From: Janthinobacterium sp. J1-1
GTDB lineage: Bacteria; Pseudomonadota; Gammaproteobacteria; Burkholderiales; Burkholderiaceae_D
Direction of reading: 5' to 3'
Assembly: GCF_030944405.1 (NCBI RefSeq)
Contig: NZ_CP132339.1
Location: 5,704,001-5,768,000 of the forward strand
DNA: 64,000 nt
Shown here: positions 37,901-44,556 of the stretch, piece by piece
Numbering within the stretch: position 1 is the first letter of the stretch
How the letters are laid out: each line of letters opens with the position of its first letter
Made by a program: the position numbers and the translations under genes
The notes under the pieces: generated by a model
Database searches by the model: none
Seen by the model: only the letters and a program-made list of their open reading frames with translations
Told to the model about the DNA's origin: nothing

Positions 37901-40208
37901 GGGCGGTGACGGTACCGGTGGAATAACTGTTGCTGGTCACGGAAGCGGCGAACCCGCTACCGTTGGTATACGTCTGCGACACCAGCCCCCCCACAAAGGC
38001 GCCGCCGGAGACGGCGCCGGTATTGTAGCTGTTGGTAATGACGCCGCCGGCCCGATTGTGGACCACCAGTCCACCGACATCGTTTCTGCCTGTTATCACG
38101 CCGGAATTGAAACTGTTGCTGATACTGCCCTTGTTGTTGCCGACCAGCCCGCCTGTTGCGATCAGGCCGGTTACGCTGCCGCTGTTATAACTGTTGGTGA
38201 TATTGCTGGTGGCTTCGGCCTCGCCCACCAGGCCACCCAGCCAGCCACCCGTATTGGTTCCGGTCCGGGACACCGCGGCATTATTGTAGCTGTCGGTGAT
38301 GGTGCCTTGATTGAGTGCCACCAGGCCACCGGTATGTGTCCTGTCGATGCCCGATACCGTGCCGCTGCCGACAAACGCGTTGCTGATGATGCCGCTATTG
38401 ATACCCACCAGGGCCGCCGTCTGGCCATACAAGCCGCTGGCGATATTGCCGGTAATGGCAACGTTCGCCAAGCCGATGTTGCGCACGCTGGCCGTGGAGC
38501 TGGTCGCGCCGAACAGCGCGGCAATGCCGCTGGCCGTGGTATTGGTAATGCTCAGACCATGGATGGTATGGCCCAGGCCGTCGAACTGGCCGGTGAATGG
38601 CGTGGCGGCGGAGCCGATCGGCGCAAAGCCGTTGGCGCCCCAGATTCCCGTGTTCGCCGTGATGCTGGCATCGATATTCGCGCCCAGCACGATATTTTCG
38701 CCGAGTACGTTACGCAAGCCTTGCAGATCGGTGCCGGTCATGCTGCCGGCGGCGCCCAGGCTGTTGACCACCGTATACACCGTCGTCGCGCCATCGATGC
38801 CCAGCAAGGTGCTGAAGTTCTTGCCGGACGGCAGGTCAATCTCGGCCTTGACGTTATAGGTCGCCAGGTTGCCGGCAGCCGGCGCGCTCTGGCCATAGCG
38901 CAGCGCCAGGGTGGCCGTGCCCGAACCGCGCAGCGGCGCATTGATATTGATATTGTTGTGCGCCGTCAGCTTGAGCTGGTTGGCCGACCACAAAATCGTG
39001 TCGTTGACGTTGATATTGCCCAGGCCTGCGCCACTGGCGACCGTCTGGATATGCACGTCGGTAGTCTTCAGCGCATTCGTGTAGAACGCGCCGGTCTGGT
39101 CGCCGCCGGAAGCGGCAATCGTGAAGTCGGTCGGATCGATCAGCCAGGTGCCGGTCAAGCCCTTGCCTGCCACGGCCGAGGTGGTGATCTTCAGCGCATC
39201 GGCCATCTTGACCTTGGCGGCCGAGGTTTCGATAAAGCCGCCATTGCCGCCCGTCGGCGCGCTGGCGTCCAGCGTGCCGGACGCGTTCACCGTGCCGGTC
39301 TGCATATCGCCCAGCAGCTTGATGGTGCCGCTGCGCGTATCGATGGTGTGCGCCTCGATCACGCCGGTATTGTTGACCACGGTTTTCAGCAGGTCGCCGG
39401 CGGCCTGGGCCGTGAGCAGCACGCTGCCGCCATCGGCCTGGATCAGGCCGCCATTTTGCACCAGCGCGCCCACCGCCCCCTGGTCCACCGCCACGTTCAG
39501 CAAACCATCGCCGGCCACGTCCAGCGTGATGGCGCGGCCCGCCGCCAGCGCCACCGAACCGAGGCGCGCATTGATCGTGCCCTCATTCGACACATTCGCG
39601 CCCAGCAAGGCGACATAGCCGCCCGGCGCGCTGATGCTGCCCTGGTTCAATACCTTGCCCGTGCCGTTGCCGGAAAACTTATAGCTGCCCGCCATGAAGT
39701 CGGCGTTATTGATATCGAGCATGGAGGCCACCAAGCCGGCCGTATTGACGGACGCACCCTGGCCGAACAGGATGCCGTTCGGGTTGACGATAAACACCTT
39801 GCCGTTGGCCGACAGGTTGCCCAGAATCGTGGTGCCATCATTGCCCAGCACCCGGTTCAAGGCCACCGCATGGCTGTTCGGCTGCACGAACTGTACCGAC
39901 TCGCCCTGGTTGATATTGAAGTTGGCCCAGTTGATCACCGCATTCTGGCTGCCCTGCTTGATCACCGTCGAGCCCGGCGCGCCGGTAATGTTCGCCTGGC
40001 CCGCCACCACCGTGCCGCCCGTCGGCCCCGCCAGCGCCAGACTGCCGTAGCCCAGCATCAGCGCCGCCGCCATGCTGGTCAAGGCCAAATGCGCGCCGCC
40101 GCCGGCACTGCCGGGCATCGAGCGCTTCCCGGCCGATTTGACGTTTTCGGAAACAGCTGCGTAGGCACCGGTGGCCTGGTTCCAGATGGAGCGGTAGATG
40201 CGATTCAT
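25977..40208 (-). CDS. giant two-partner-secretion exoprotein (filamentous haemagglutinin-like adhesin) with YDG/MBG repeats
   Basis: 4743 residues. It starts with an extended signal peptide region (MNRIYRSIWNQATGAYAAV, then a hydrophobic segment near 43-60). A TPS secretion domain (about 60-330) has NWANFNINQGESVQF and NPNGILFGQGASVNTAGLVA. A GLUG-type repeat region (about 550-1170, GGLVGxNxGTVTNSYA) follows, then about 37 YDG-type repeats (about 1320-4510) of the form ALTVTGVTAGNKTYDGN, a single MBG-type domain and a short acidic tail. It is exported by the Sec system and the TpsB pore encoded upstream, 35 bp away, and is expected to reach the cell surface or medium. Likely a large adhesin or matrix protein; the binding target is unknown. 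No frameshift is visible through 14 kb of repeats. Confidence 0.92.
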   Translation of the reverse strand: MNRIYRSIWNQATGAYAAVSENVKSAGKRSMPGSAGGGAHLALTSMAAALMLGYGSLALAGPTGGTVVAGQANITGAPGSTVIKQGSQNAVINWANFNINQGESVQFVQPNSHAVALNRVLGNDGTTILGNLSANGKVFIVNPNGILFGQGASVNTAGLVASMLDINNADFMAGSYKFSGNGTGKVLNQGSISAPGGYVALLGANVSNEGTINARLGSVALAAGRAITLDVAGDGLLNVAVDQGAVGALVQNGGLIQADGGSVLLTAQAAGDLLKTVVNNTGVIEAHTIDTRSGTIKLLGDMQTGTVNASGTLDASAPTGGNGGFIETSAAKVKMADALKITTSAVAGKGLTGTWLIDPTDFTIAASGGDQTGAFYTNALKTTDVHIQTVASGAGLGNINVNDTILWSANQLKLTAHNNININAPLRGSGTATLALRYGQSAPAAGNLATYNVKAEIDLPSGKNFSTLLGIDGATTVYTVVNSLGAAGSMTGTDLQGLRNVLGENIVLGANIDASITANTGIWGANGFAPIGSAATPFTGQFDGLGHTIHGLSITNTTASGIAALFGATSSTASVRNIGLANVAITGNIASGLYGQTAALVGINSGIISNAFVGSGTVSGIDRTHTGGLVALNQGTITDSYNNAAVSRTGTNTGGWLGGLVGEAEATSNITNSYNSGSVTGLIATGGLVGNNKGSISNSFNSGVITGRNDVGGLVVHNRAGGVITNSYNTGAVSGGAFVGGLVSQTYTNGSGFAASVTSNSYSTGTVTAQGLGVASSANTATGGLIGANKGVLSDSYATGAVIGASGSTVGTNSGVGGVVGLLGVAGNVARVYSSGTVSLKSGATGTMGGVVGLISATTGTLANGFYNTTVNPAIAEVGTNTIGGTVSVTRGLTSSEMQTGSNFEGFNFTTKAGATGNNWVMVNTDGTLNGAGNKTGATWPMLSAEYSTNIYSSHQLQLMAMNLAGNYTLKQDINAASTGTTGDVWNGATFVPVGASTGTPFTGTFDGTGHVISGLVINRPGTNSAGLFGATSSTAIVRNVGLEGGSITGMDATGALVGSNLGRVSGSYSTASVTGGTQVGGLVGSNLTGGTVTNSYASGAVTGTGTLGGLVGTNNGTLTNNYASGTVTGGITLGGVTGSNNGTASGNFWDTTTSNLATNANASGIGTGLSTAQMKLLSVYTGAGWDLTSTWIVYDTNTYPLLRAFMTPLQVTFAANASKTYNATTTGWTAPGVTSSNSVAYAALQGTLNYGAAGSAVNAGTYAITAGGLYSGQRGYAINSSAATLTINKLAATLNGGLVQDRVYDGTTTATIQGGILSGILTVDKGKVTATGGNFDTSNAGTGKTVTLVSSGTAGGNYTITASGAGLTGTITPKELSLSGMTATDRQYNASRQAVLTGGTLNGLVGSETLTLGTSSGTYDNANAGTGKAVTVTLGALGNDTGLASNYTLAAPTDITGTVTPKVLTVGGVTAGDKVYDGLTSAIVGGGTLSGLVDKETLTAVNSGEFSDKNVANGKTVTVSTTLSNGNFGGLASNYTVANFGVTASITPKALTVTGATAGNKAYDGNTAATISGGALSGMVGSETINLGALSGSFSDKNAGTGKAVTVTGGTLSDGSNGGLASNYTVGSITGLSADITQKALTVTGVTVGSKTYDGNTSATVSGGTLNGLVGGETLGLSGQTGVFIDRNAGNGKAVTVSGATLSDGSGLASNYTVSNATGVTGNITQKALTVGGVTAADKVYDGGLAAVLSGGTLSGMVGSETLGLSSLSGVFGDKNVGSGKTVTVTGGALSDGTGLASNYTVGAVTGLLASITPKALTLSGVLASAKVYDGNTKASLTAGTLNGLVGGESLSVSGLTGTFANQNAGTGKAVTVTGTTLVDGTGLASNYSVSNPTGVTGDITPKALTVSGLVAANKVYDATTKATVTGGTLSGLVGGETLGLSGLSGTFVNKNAGTAKAVTISGATLADGTGLASNYTVSNPTGVTANINQATISSVTNVVADSKAYDGGTSVTFGSATATFNGMLSGDSLAIGATKASFSDKNAGTGKAVTISFLTLGGTDAGNYLLASSTATGTGTITPKALTISGMSVINKVYDGTTKATLAGGSVVGLVGSENIGVTGLSATFDDKNAGTGKTATATGASLVDGVNGGLAANYTISNPTGLLANITPKALTVTGVTATTRAYDGTLAATLSGGSLSGLVSGETLVVSGGTGAYADKNAGTGKAVTVTGVGIADGTGLASNYTVSNPTGVTGTITQKTLTVTGALAADKTYDGSVAAGLTGGTLDSSGFVGGETVNLASLTGAFADKNAGSGKAVSITGGTLSNGTNGGLASNYSVGPVTGLTASIAQKALTVTGVAAANKVYDATTKATVTGGTLSGLVGGETLGLSGLSGTFADKNAGTAKAVTISGATLADGTGLASNYTVSNPTGVTANINQATISSVTNVVADSKAYDGGTAVTFGSATATFNGMLSGDSLAIGATKASFSDKNAGTGKAVTISFLTLGGTDAGNYLLASSTATGTGTITPKALTISGMSVINKVYDGTTKATLAGGSVVGLVGSENIGVTGLSATFDDKNAGTGKTATATGASLVNGVNGGLAANYTISNPTGLLANITPKALTVTGVTAASRDYDGTKAAALSGGSLSGVVTGESLTLSGLSGSFATQNAGNNIVVTVSGAQLADGANGLASNYTVSNPGNVAANITQKALTISGMSASGKVYDGTFDAVLSGGTLQGLVNDETITITGKTGVFTDKNAGLGKDVRVQTLELTNGTGLASNYSVSVPMDMKANIAQKELAVGNVTALDKTYDGTVGASFTGGALSGFVKDETVGLASLAGKFADQNAGSGKDVSITGGTLSDGTNGGLASNYIVASSAGLSASISQKVLTITGVTAGNKTYDGSDTAILSGGTLNGLVGTETLSLSGQSGRFSDKNAGTNKDVTVSGATLGDAGSGATAGLASNYKVDNATGVKADIAQKALTVSGATALDKTYDGNTVAALAGGALNGLVGSETLALSAAFADKNAAAGKAVTVSLNDGSGLAGNYVLNNPTSLTATIDQKALTVTGVTAGNKTYDGNDKATLTGGVLNGLVGTETLSLSGQSGVFSDKNVGIGKTVTVSGATLGNAGTGATAGLASNYTVGNASGVTATIAQKALTVSGATALDKTYDGNTAAALAGGALDGLVDGETLALSAAFADKAAAAGKAVTVALNDGSGLAGNYVLNNPTGLTAAITPKALTVSGVTAGNKTYDGTLAASLSGGTLNGLVGTETLSLSGQSGVFSDKNAGIGKTVTVSGATLGDAGSGATAGLASNYTVGNATGVTANIAQKALTVSGATALDKTYDGNTVAALAGGALNGLVDGETLALTAAFADKNAAAGKAVTVSLNDGSGLAGNYVLNNPTSLTATIDQKALTVTGVTAGNKTYDGNDKATLTGGVLNGLVGTETLSLSGQSGVFSDKNVGIGKDVTVNGATLGNAGSGATAGLASNYKVDNATGVKADIAQKAVTVSGATALDKIYDGNTVAALAGGALNGLVDGETLALSAAFADKNAAAGKAVTVALNDGSGLAGNYVLNNPTGLTAAITPKALTVSGVTAGNKTYDGTRAASLSGGTLNGLVGTETLSLSGQSGVFGDKNAGSGKTVTVSGATLGNAGSGATAGLASNYTVGNATGVKADIAQKQLTVGGITAGNKVYDGGTAAALDTGSATFGGLVTGDSLNASASGAFSDKNAAAGKTVNISGIVLGGVDAGNYTLDSTTATAKADITAKALTVTGQLAGNKVYDGNTVASLSGGALSGLVDGETLGIAGQTAEFSDKNAANGKTVTVTGTTLVDTSTGLASNYSVSNPTGLTASITAKALTVTGQLAGNKVYDGNAQASLSGGALSGLVAGETLGFGGQSAVFSDKNAANGKTVTVTGTTLVDTATGLASNYSVSNPTGLTASITAKALTVTGQLAGNKVYDGNTVASLSGGALNGLIAGETLGFGGQNAVFSDKNAANGKTVTVTGTTLVDTSTGLASNYSVSNPTGLTASITAKALTVTGQLAGNKVYDGNTAAQLSGGTLSGLVAGETLVIGGQNVTFADKNAGTAKAVTVTGTTLVDTATGLASNYTVSNPTGLTASITAKALTVTGQLAGNKVYDGNTQASLSGGALSGLVAGETLGFGGQNAVFSDKNAANGKAVMVTGTTLVDTATGLASNYTVSNPTGLTASITAKALTVTGQLAGNKVYDGNAQASLSGGTLSGLVAGETLAFGGQNAVFSDKNAANGKTVTVTGTTLVDTANGLASNYTVSNPTGLTASITAKALTVTGQLAGNKVYDGTAQASLSGGALSGLVAGETLVIGGQNATFADKNAGTAKAVTVTGTTLVDTSTGLASNYTVSNPTGLTASITPKALTVAGQLATNKVYDGTTAAQLSGGVLAGLVAGESLGLAGQTATFADKNAATAKAVTVTGTTLVDTSTGLASNYTVSNPTGLTASITPASLLVRATGAASRVYDTTTNASVTLGDNRIAGDVLTISNSGASFADKNAGANKTVTVNGIALGGADAGNYIVNTTATTTASITQAGLGVKVDNAEKDQGRANPAFTASYTGLLGGDTLANEVSGNLAFTTPATTGSPSGSYVVSAAGQASTNYALTYTPGVLTVNPTEALQSAVASVIAAVNVAPSQGNMVQAEVVAKGETVTSKEDAVQVAVEGSQPQQQGSAPVVQTTASVNSNVLPGLRLNVIDTGLRLPVETGSTSIESQ
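26770..28900 (-). repeat. in-frame tandem repeats of 267 bp in the adhesin gene (8 units)
   Basis: Units of 89 codons encoding ALTVTGQLAGNKVYDG-type domains. A marker stretch at the tyrosine motif recurs near 27257, 27524, 27791, 28058, 28325, 28592 and 28859, exactly 267 bp apart, with high identity between units. These are the most homogeneous part of the array and are likely to vary in copy number by recombination. Confidence 0.9.
29160..31550 (-). repeat. 525-bp higher-order repeats in the adhesin gene
   Basis: Two alternating domain types (ATALDKTYDG and VTAGNKTYDG) make a 175-codon compound unit. The same marker recurs near 29226, 29751, 30276, 30801 and 31326, each 525 bp apart. This shows duplication of domain pairs rather than single domains. 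Confidence 0.88.
32339..33130 (-). repeat. segmental duplication in the adhesin gene, copy A (partner 33683-34474)
   Basis: About 790 bp that matches 33683-34474 almost base for base at an offset of 1344 bp. It covers the repeats carrying MSVINKVYDG, VVADSKAYDG and AAANKVYDA or LVAANKVYDA, a non-adjacent repeat block of about three domains. Confidence 0.85.
33683..34474 (-). repeat. segmental duplication in the adhesin gene, copy B (partner 32339-33130)
   Basis: Second copy of the 1344-bp-offset duplication; differences are scattered, mostly at third codon positions. Confidence 0.85.
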
Positions 40209-40243
40209 GGCGGGTCCTGAAGTGTGAACGTGTCGATGTTAGA

Positions 40244-41917
40244 TCAGAAATACTTGACTGCTTGCAACCAGAAGCGGCCGGCGGAATCCGGTGCGGAGGT
40301 CGCCTTGGCATTGCCCAGCTTGTGCGCGTAATACCCCTTGACGATCAGCGCATTGGCGCCGGTCCAGGAGACGCCGACGCCGGCGCCGCTCAAGGTGCGG
40401 CGGTTTTCGCCCGCGCTCCAGGCATGGCGGTTGAGCTTGACCGTGCCCGTATCGGCAAAGCCGACCAGTTGCAGCTGGCCGGCCACGGCGGTGAAGGCCG
40501 GCAGGTTTTGCCGCAGTTCCAGGTTCAGCACATAACCCTGGTCGCCATATGCCTCGCCGCCCGGATAGGCGCGCACGCCGCCGACGCCGCCCAGGCCCAT
40601 TTTTTCCGAGGCGTCGAGGTTTTTCGACGCCGTTTGCGCGTTGACGATGCCGAAGAAGCTGGTCTCGCCACCCAGGCTTTGCAGGCGCGAGGCGGTCAGG
40701 CCCAGCTTGTGGAAGCTGCCGTGGGTGTCCACCGTCAGCATGTCGATCAGGCGCGCCACCGGCGTTTCGATGTCGATCTTGCCGGTGGTATAGGTCAGCG
40801 AATAATTGCTGATGCCGCCGCCACCGAAAGCATCCTTGCTGTCGCCATTCAGATTGAACAGCCAGATCTTGGCTTTCTTGTCATTCACGCTGCCGGTCGA
40901 TTCGGTCTTGTCCTGCAAATCCTTGCTGTCGTAGTTCACTTGCGCGTACAGGCTACCGGCGCGCGCGCGGATCAAGGGGTAGCTGCCATACACGCTGGCA
41001 ATTTTTGCCGTGCCCTTCGCTTCCAGCACGGCAAATTCCTTGCCCAGTTTGTAGTCCATATGGGTGTAGGCCGTGCCCAGGCGCAGCAGGCCGGCCTGGG
41101 CCTGGTAGGCGGCGCGCACATAGTTCAGGCCGTCGGTCGAGGTAAACGCGCGCACGGTGGCGACGTCGCCGATGCCGGCCAGCTCATTGATATTGACGGT
41201 GGCGCCGATGCGGTTGCGGCCCGTGTAGCGGTTGCCCTGGTTGTCGACATCGACGCTGCCGTTGAAGCGCGCGCCGGGCTGCACGTCGACGATCAGGTCG
41301 GAAGCGCCCAAGGAGGCGCCCGGCGCCAGGGTCGAGCTGACCTGCACGCCCGGCAGGTCCGACAGCAGCAGCAAACGGCGTTCCAGCGGCGCGGTGGCGA
41401 CCACTTCGCCATCGAGGCCCGCCAGGATATTGCCGGCCAGGCCGTCGGACAGATTGCTCTTGTTACGCAGCTGCACTTGGCCGTACTGGCCCGGCATCAC
41501 GGTGATCTGCACCACGCCATCCTTGATGTCCTGCGCCGGCAAGTAGGCCTGGGCCAGGAAGTAGCCGCGCGTCTGGTAATAGCTGGCAATCTTGCTGGCC
41601 AGGCCGCGCAGTTCCGTCAGGGTCAGCTCGCTGCCCGGCACGAAGCCGCTGGCGGCGACCAGCTCGCTTTCCGCGAATACCGGCGGCGCGGCGATCTGCA
41701 GGCGCTCTACCTTGATGCGGGTGCTGTCGCCGACGATGGCGGCCGGCACATCGCCGCGCTGCACGCGGATGGCGGGCGCCGCTTTCGGCAACTGGGGCGC
41801 GACAGGAATTTGTTGCAGCTGGCTGCCGGCGGTCGGTTGCTGGGCGTAGGCGCCCTGGATCAGCAGCAGCAAGGTCAGGGGTAGAAGTTTGGAGCGCAAA
41901 AGTATCCTCTCGATCAC
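40244..41917 (-). CDS. TpsB-type outer-membrane translocator (ShlB/FhaC/HecB family)
   Basis: 557 residues with a signal peptide (to AYAQ, about 26). A POTRA_2 domain lies at about 75-150 (IKVERLQIAAPPVF, YYQTRGYFLAQAYLPAQDIKDGVV), and a second POTRA-like segment to about 225 is followed by a beta-barrel of about 330 residues. The barrel contains the conserved YPGGEAYGDQGYVLNLELRQ and FADTGTVKLN segments, and the C-terminal residue is Phe. The barrel exports the adjacent exoprotein by recognising its TPS domain. tpsB precedes tpsA on the same strand in the classical order, 35 bp apart. The AT-rich region upstream should carry the promoter of both. Confidence 0.93.
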   Translation of the reverse strand: MIERILLRSKLLPLTLLLLIQGAYAQQPTAGSQLQQIPVAPQLPKAAPAIRVQRGDVPAAIVGDSTRIKVERLQIAAPPVFAESELVAASGFVPGSELTLTELRGLASKIASYYQTRGYFLAQAYLPAQDIKDGVVQITVMPGQYGQVQLRNKSNLSDGLAGNILAGLDGEVVATAPLERRLLLLSDLPGVQVSSTLAPGASLGASDLIVDVQPGARFNGSVDVDNQGNRYTGRNRIGATVNINELAGIGDVATVRAFTSTDGLNYVRAAYQAQAGLLRLGTAYTHMDYKLGKEFAVLEAKGTAKIASVYGSYPLIRARAGSLYAQVNYDSKDLQDKTESTGSVNDKKAKIWLFNLNGDSKDAFGGGGISNYSLTYTTGKIDIETPVARLIDMLTVDTHGSFHKLGLTASRLQSLGGETSFFGIVNAQTASKNLDASEKMGLGGVGGVRAYPGGEAYGDQGYVLNLELRQNLPAFTAVAGQLQLVGFADTGTVKLNRHAWSAGENRRTLSGAGVGVSWTGANALIVKGYYAHKLGNAKATSAPDSAGRFWLQAVKYF

Positions 41918-42505
41918 ATAAGCACAATAAGCGGCACGGCAACAATGTTGCCATATAATAATTTAATAGTTTCTATATTTTAACATTGCTCATTTAAAAC
42001 TTGATTATCTTTATTTGCTTCAAGCCAAGATTTTTATAAATGAATTATTCTCTACTACGCGATATCTGGTGCAGTTAGCTTACACATTTTCCCTACAGAA
42101 TTAATCTCAGATAATCACCGCCACGCCTCGCGCAGCGCCACACAGTGGCCATCTGACGCTTACAGCATCTGAAAAGCCAGCCTTGAAATTTCCATAAGGA
42201 AACAATAAAACATTGTTTTATATTATCCAATATGTGTTCACCATTAATTTCCAGCATATTAAAAATTTTAATTAAATCATTATTTAACAATTACACCGAT
42301 AACCCGGCAGTAAAAGACACAATTACCGCGCCTTGCAAGCAAAAGCTTGCTAATCCGGCCATGGCCGGCAAAACCGTTGCCGGCACAAGCAGCAAGTCAA
42401 TCGCCGTTCAGGCTCGGCTTTACCGGCAAGAAAAACGTCGCTGAATAATTTCAGAAAACCCTGAAATTGTTGCTCCCTTACAACACCAACGCGCTCGACA
42501 TGGCG
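41918..42505. other. 588-bp AT-rich intergenic region upstream of tpsBA
   Basis: No gene is supported here. Most of 41935-42330 is strikingly AT-rich compared with the surrounding DNA. The right part contains a short stem-loop GCAAGC-AAAA-GCTTGC (42335-42350) and the palindrome CCGGCCATGGCCGG (42355-42368). It holds the promoter of the translocator/adhesin genes and the 3' end of the RNA-repair operon. No clean terminator is visible. Confidence 0.6.
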
Positions 42506-43645
42506 TCAAGCCACGTCATGGCGGACCAGGTGTGCCTCCTGCGGCAGTGGAATTTCCCAGTTCCACAACATCGTTTGCAGCTTCTTGTTACTCAAGGAGG
42601 TATCGCGCTGGCCATTGCGGCGCAGCAGTTCCTTGCGCGATTGCTCCAGGTACACCAGCTCAACCTGCGCATGGTATTTGTAGAGCAGATTGAGCGTTTT
42701 TTCGCGCATCAGCGCCGACAAATGGGTCGCGTTCCACACAAAGGGCAGGCCCTTGCGCAGCAGTTCACGCGCGCGCTCTTCCGCATAATCGCCCACCTGC
42801 CCTTCGTTCTTGCCATGGCGCAGGCCCAGCGCCTGGCGCGCATCGTCGAACGACACCACCGGCAGTTGCGGATGGTGTTTCGCCACCCAGGTATTCTTGC
42901 CCGACGCCGGCAGGCCCGACATGACGATCACCCGCGAGCCCGGCTGCTGGAACAAGGGATAGTCGGGATGCGCCTCGGCGCCGCGAAAATACCTGACGCG
43001 CGTATGATCGTCGACAAAGGCGCGCGGCCGGTCGTAACAGCCCTCCTCGCGCGCCAGTTCGCGAAACAGTTCGATCGCGTCCAGCATGCGCTGCGGATCG
43101 GGACAGATGCGGCCGCGGATATCGGCCTCGGCCAGCATGGCGAGCAGGCCGATATCGACCTGCCACGACAGTTCGCGCACGGTAAATTCGGGCGTCACGC
43201 CACGACGCGAGGTCTCCAGCGCAAAAAACGGCACCTGATGCACCTGGATCAGGCGGCAGATGGCTTCGCGCGCGGCAAACGGCACCGCGTAATCCCATAG
43301 CGCGATGCGGGCGTCGAGCGCCCCCTTGCGCGAGTGGCCGGGCTGGCCGATGGCGCCCGAGACAGGATCGATCACGGTGGTGCTGCACTTGGCCACGTCG
43401 TGCAGCAGCGCGGCCAGGAAGACGATTTCCTGCTGCGCGCGCGCGGCTTGCGCATAGGCAGGCATGGCCAGCAGCGCCTCGATGACCATCATGGTATGCG
43501 TCCAGACGTCGCCTTCGGCGTGATACACCGGATGTTGCGGCGTGGTCTTGGCCAGTTCCAGTTGTGGAAAGGCGGCCAGGCAGGCGGCGAAATCGGGCTG
43601 CCTCCCTGGCAGCGGCGCCAGTTGGCGCAGGGTGTTCCAGTTCAT
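42506..43645 (-). CDS. HD-domain/polynucleotide kinase fusion (HD-Pnk-like RNA end-healing enzyme)
   Basis: 379 residues. The N-terminal HD phosphohydrolase domain (about 35-200) has His50 in VWTH, the HD pair at 82-83 in LLHDVAK and further candidate metal ligands near 104 and 164. The C-terminal P-loop kinase domain (about 235-379) has Walker A GLPASGKNTW with Lys250 and an SFDDAR segment near 266. Characterised HD-Pnk proteins remove 2',3'-cyclic or 3' phosphates with the HD domain and phosphorylate 5'-OH ends with the kinase, preparing broken RNA for ligation. The ATG overlaps the RNA ligase stop as ATGA, so the two are made together. Assignment rests on the domain order and ligase partner. 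Confidence 0.85.
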   Translation of the reverse strand: MNWNTLRQLAPLPGRQPDFAACLAAFPQLELAKTTPQHPVYHAEGDVWTHTMMVIEALLAMPAYAQAARAQQEIVFLAALLHDVAKCSTTVIDPVSGAIGQPGHSRKGALDARIALWDYAVPFAAREAICRLIQVHQVPFFALETSRRGVTPEFTVRELSWQVDIGLLAMLAEADIRGRICPDPQRMLDAIELFRELAREEGCYDRPRAFVDDHTRVRYFRGAEAHPDYPLFQQPGSRVIVMSGLPASGKNTWVAKHHPQLPVVSFDDARQALGLRHGKNEGQVGDYAEERARELLRKGLPFVWNATHLSALMREKTLNLLYKYHAQVELVYLEQSRKELLRRNGQRDTSLSNKKLQTMLWNWEIPLPQEAHLVRHDVA

Positions 43646-44556
43646 CGGGTACTCCTTTTCTTTGTCAGTGCGGCCAGCTCGTCGAGCGAATGGCAGGTGC
43701 GCAGGCCCAGGCTTTCCCAGGTAAGCAGCGCTTGCGGCGCATACAGATCGACGCCGGGTGCCAGCTGGTTCGGGATCAAGGGCCGCGTGGCATGGTGCGA
43801 GCCGCTGTCGAGGATGGTTTGCGTAAAATCGGGCCGCACCAGCTTGTAGCGCGCCAGCACCTTGTCATCGTCTTCGACTTTCAGGTACAGGCCTTCGGCC
43901 AGGTCGGATTTGTCGGTCTGCCGCCAGCACAGGTCCAGTGGCAGCCTTTCACGCGCCACCACGGTCTCGAAGGCCCCGCGCCACAGCGTCGACTTGGCCA
44001 GCGAATGGCGCAGCAACTGCCACAGCTGCTGCGGCTTGGCCGGCATGGCGCCCGCGTACAGCACCGGCACGGACAGTACGGGCGATCCCGCCAGCAGCGC
44101 ATGCCGGCGCGCCGTCGACAAAAATGTCTGGGTGCGGCGGCAATACATGTCGAATTCGTTGAAGTAATGCGGCAGGCAATCGTAGAACACGGAATGCTTG
44201 CTGTAGGCCCATTCGCCGAACAGCACGTACCGGTCTTCCAGCAGCGCCAGCAAGGCGTGTTCATGGGCATGCGCCCACGGTTTCAACAGGTTGAACTGGC
44301 GCTCGCTGCCGCCGCCCATCAGGTAGTGGCCGCGCGACTGCAGCAGCACCTCGCCGGCCTCGCTGAACGAAACGGCGGCGTTGGCGCCATCGATTTTTTC
44401 TTCGATAACGACGTAACGATTGGCCAGCCGCTTGAGAGGCATTTGATCGGAAGCATCGTCGCCGGGCTGCAGGCGCGAGCCTTCCAGGTGCGGCGTGCGC
44501 GGGTATTTGAATAACGGTAAAGATTGCAGGTACATGGCGTCACACGCCGCGTTCAC
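43642..44556 (-). CDS. ATP-dependent RNA ligase (T4 Rnl2-like superfamily)
   Basis: 304 residues. Nucleotidyltransferase motif I is EEKIDGANA with the adenylated Lys at about 54. Motif III/IIIa region is YVLFGEWAYSKHS, motif IV is EGLYLKVED near 220, and motif V is RYKLVRPDF near 233. This set is that of Rnl-type RNA ligases that seal 3'-OH and 5'-phosphate ends. The GTG start at 44556 has AAAGGA 9-10 bases ahead; ATG 44535 is an alternative. First gene of the two-gene operon with the HD-kinase, whose products generate the ends this enzyme needs. Possible roles are tRNA or mRNA repair after ribotoxin damage. Confidence 0.87.
   Translation of the reverse strand: MNAACDAMYLQSLPLFKYPRTPHLEGSRLQPGDDASDQMPLKRLANRYVVIEEKIDGANAAVSFSEAGEVLLQSRGHYLMGGGSERQFNLLKPWAHAHEHALLALLEDRYVLFGEWAYSKHSVFYDCLPHYFNEFDMYCRRTQTFLSTARRHALLAGSPVLSVPVLYAGAMPAKPQQLWQLLRHSLAKSTLWRGAFETVVARERLPLDLCWRQTDKSDLAEGLYLKVEDDDKVLARYKLVRPDFTQTILDSGSHHATRPLIPNQLAPGVDLYAPQALLTWESLGLRTCHSLDELAALTKKRSTR

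Noticed and set aside
42093..42290. 65-codon minus-strand frame in the AT-rich region
   Set aside because: Biased Ile/Lys/Asn start followed by a GC-rich Arg tail, no ribosome site, no family resemblance.
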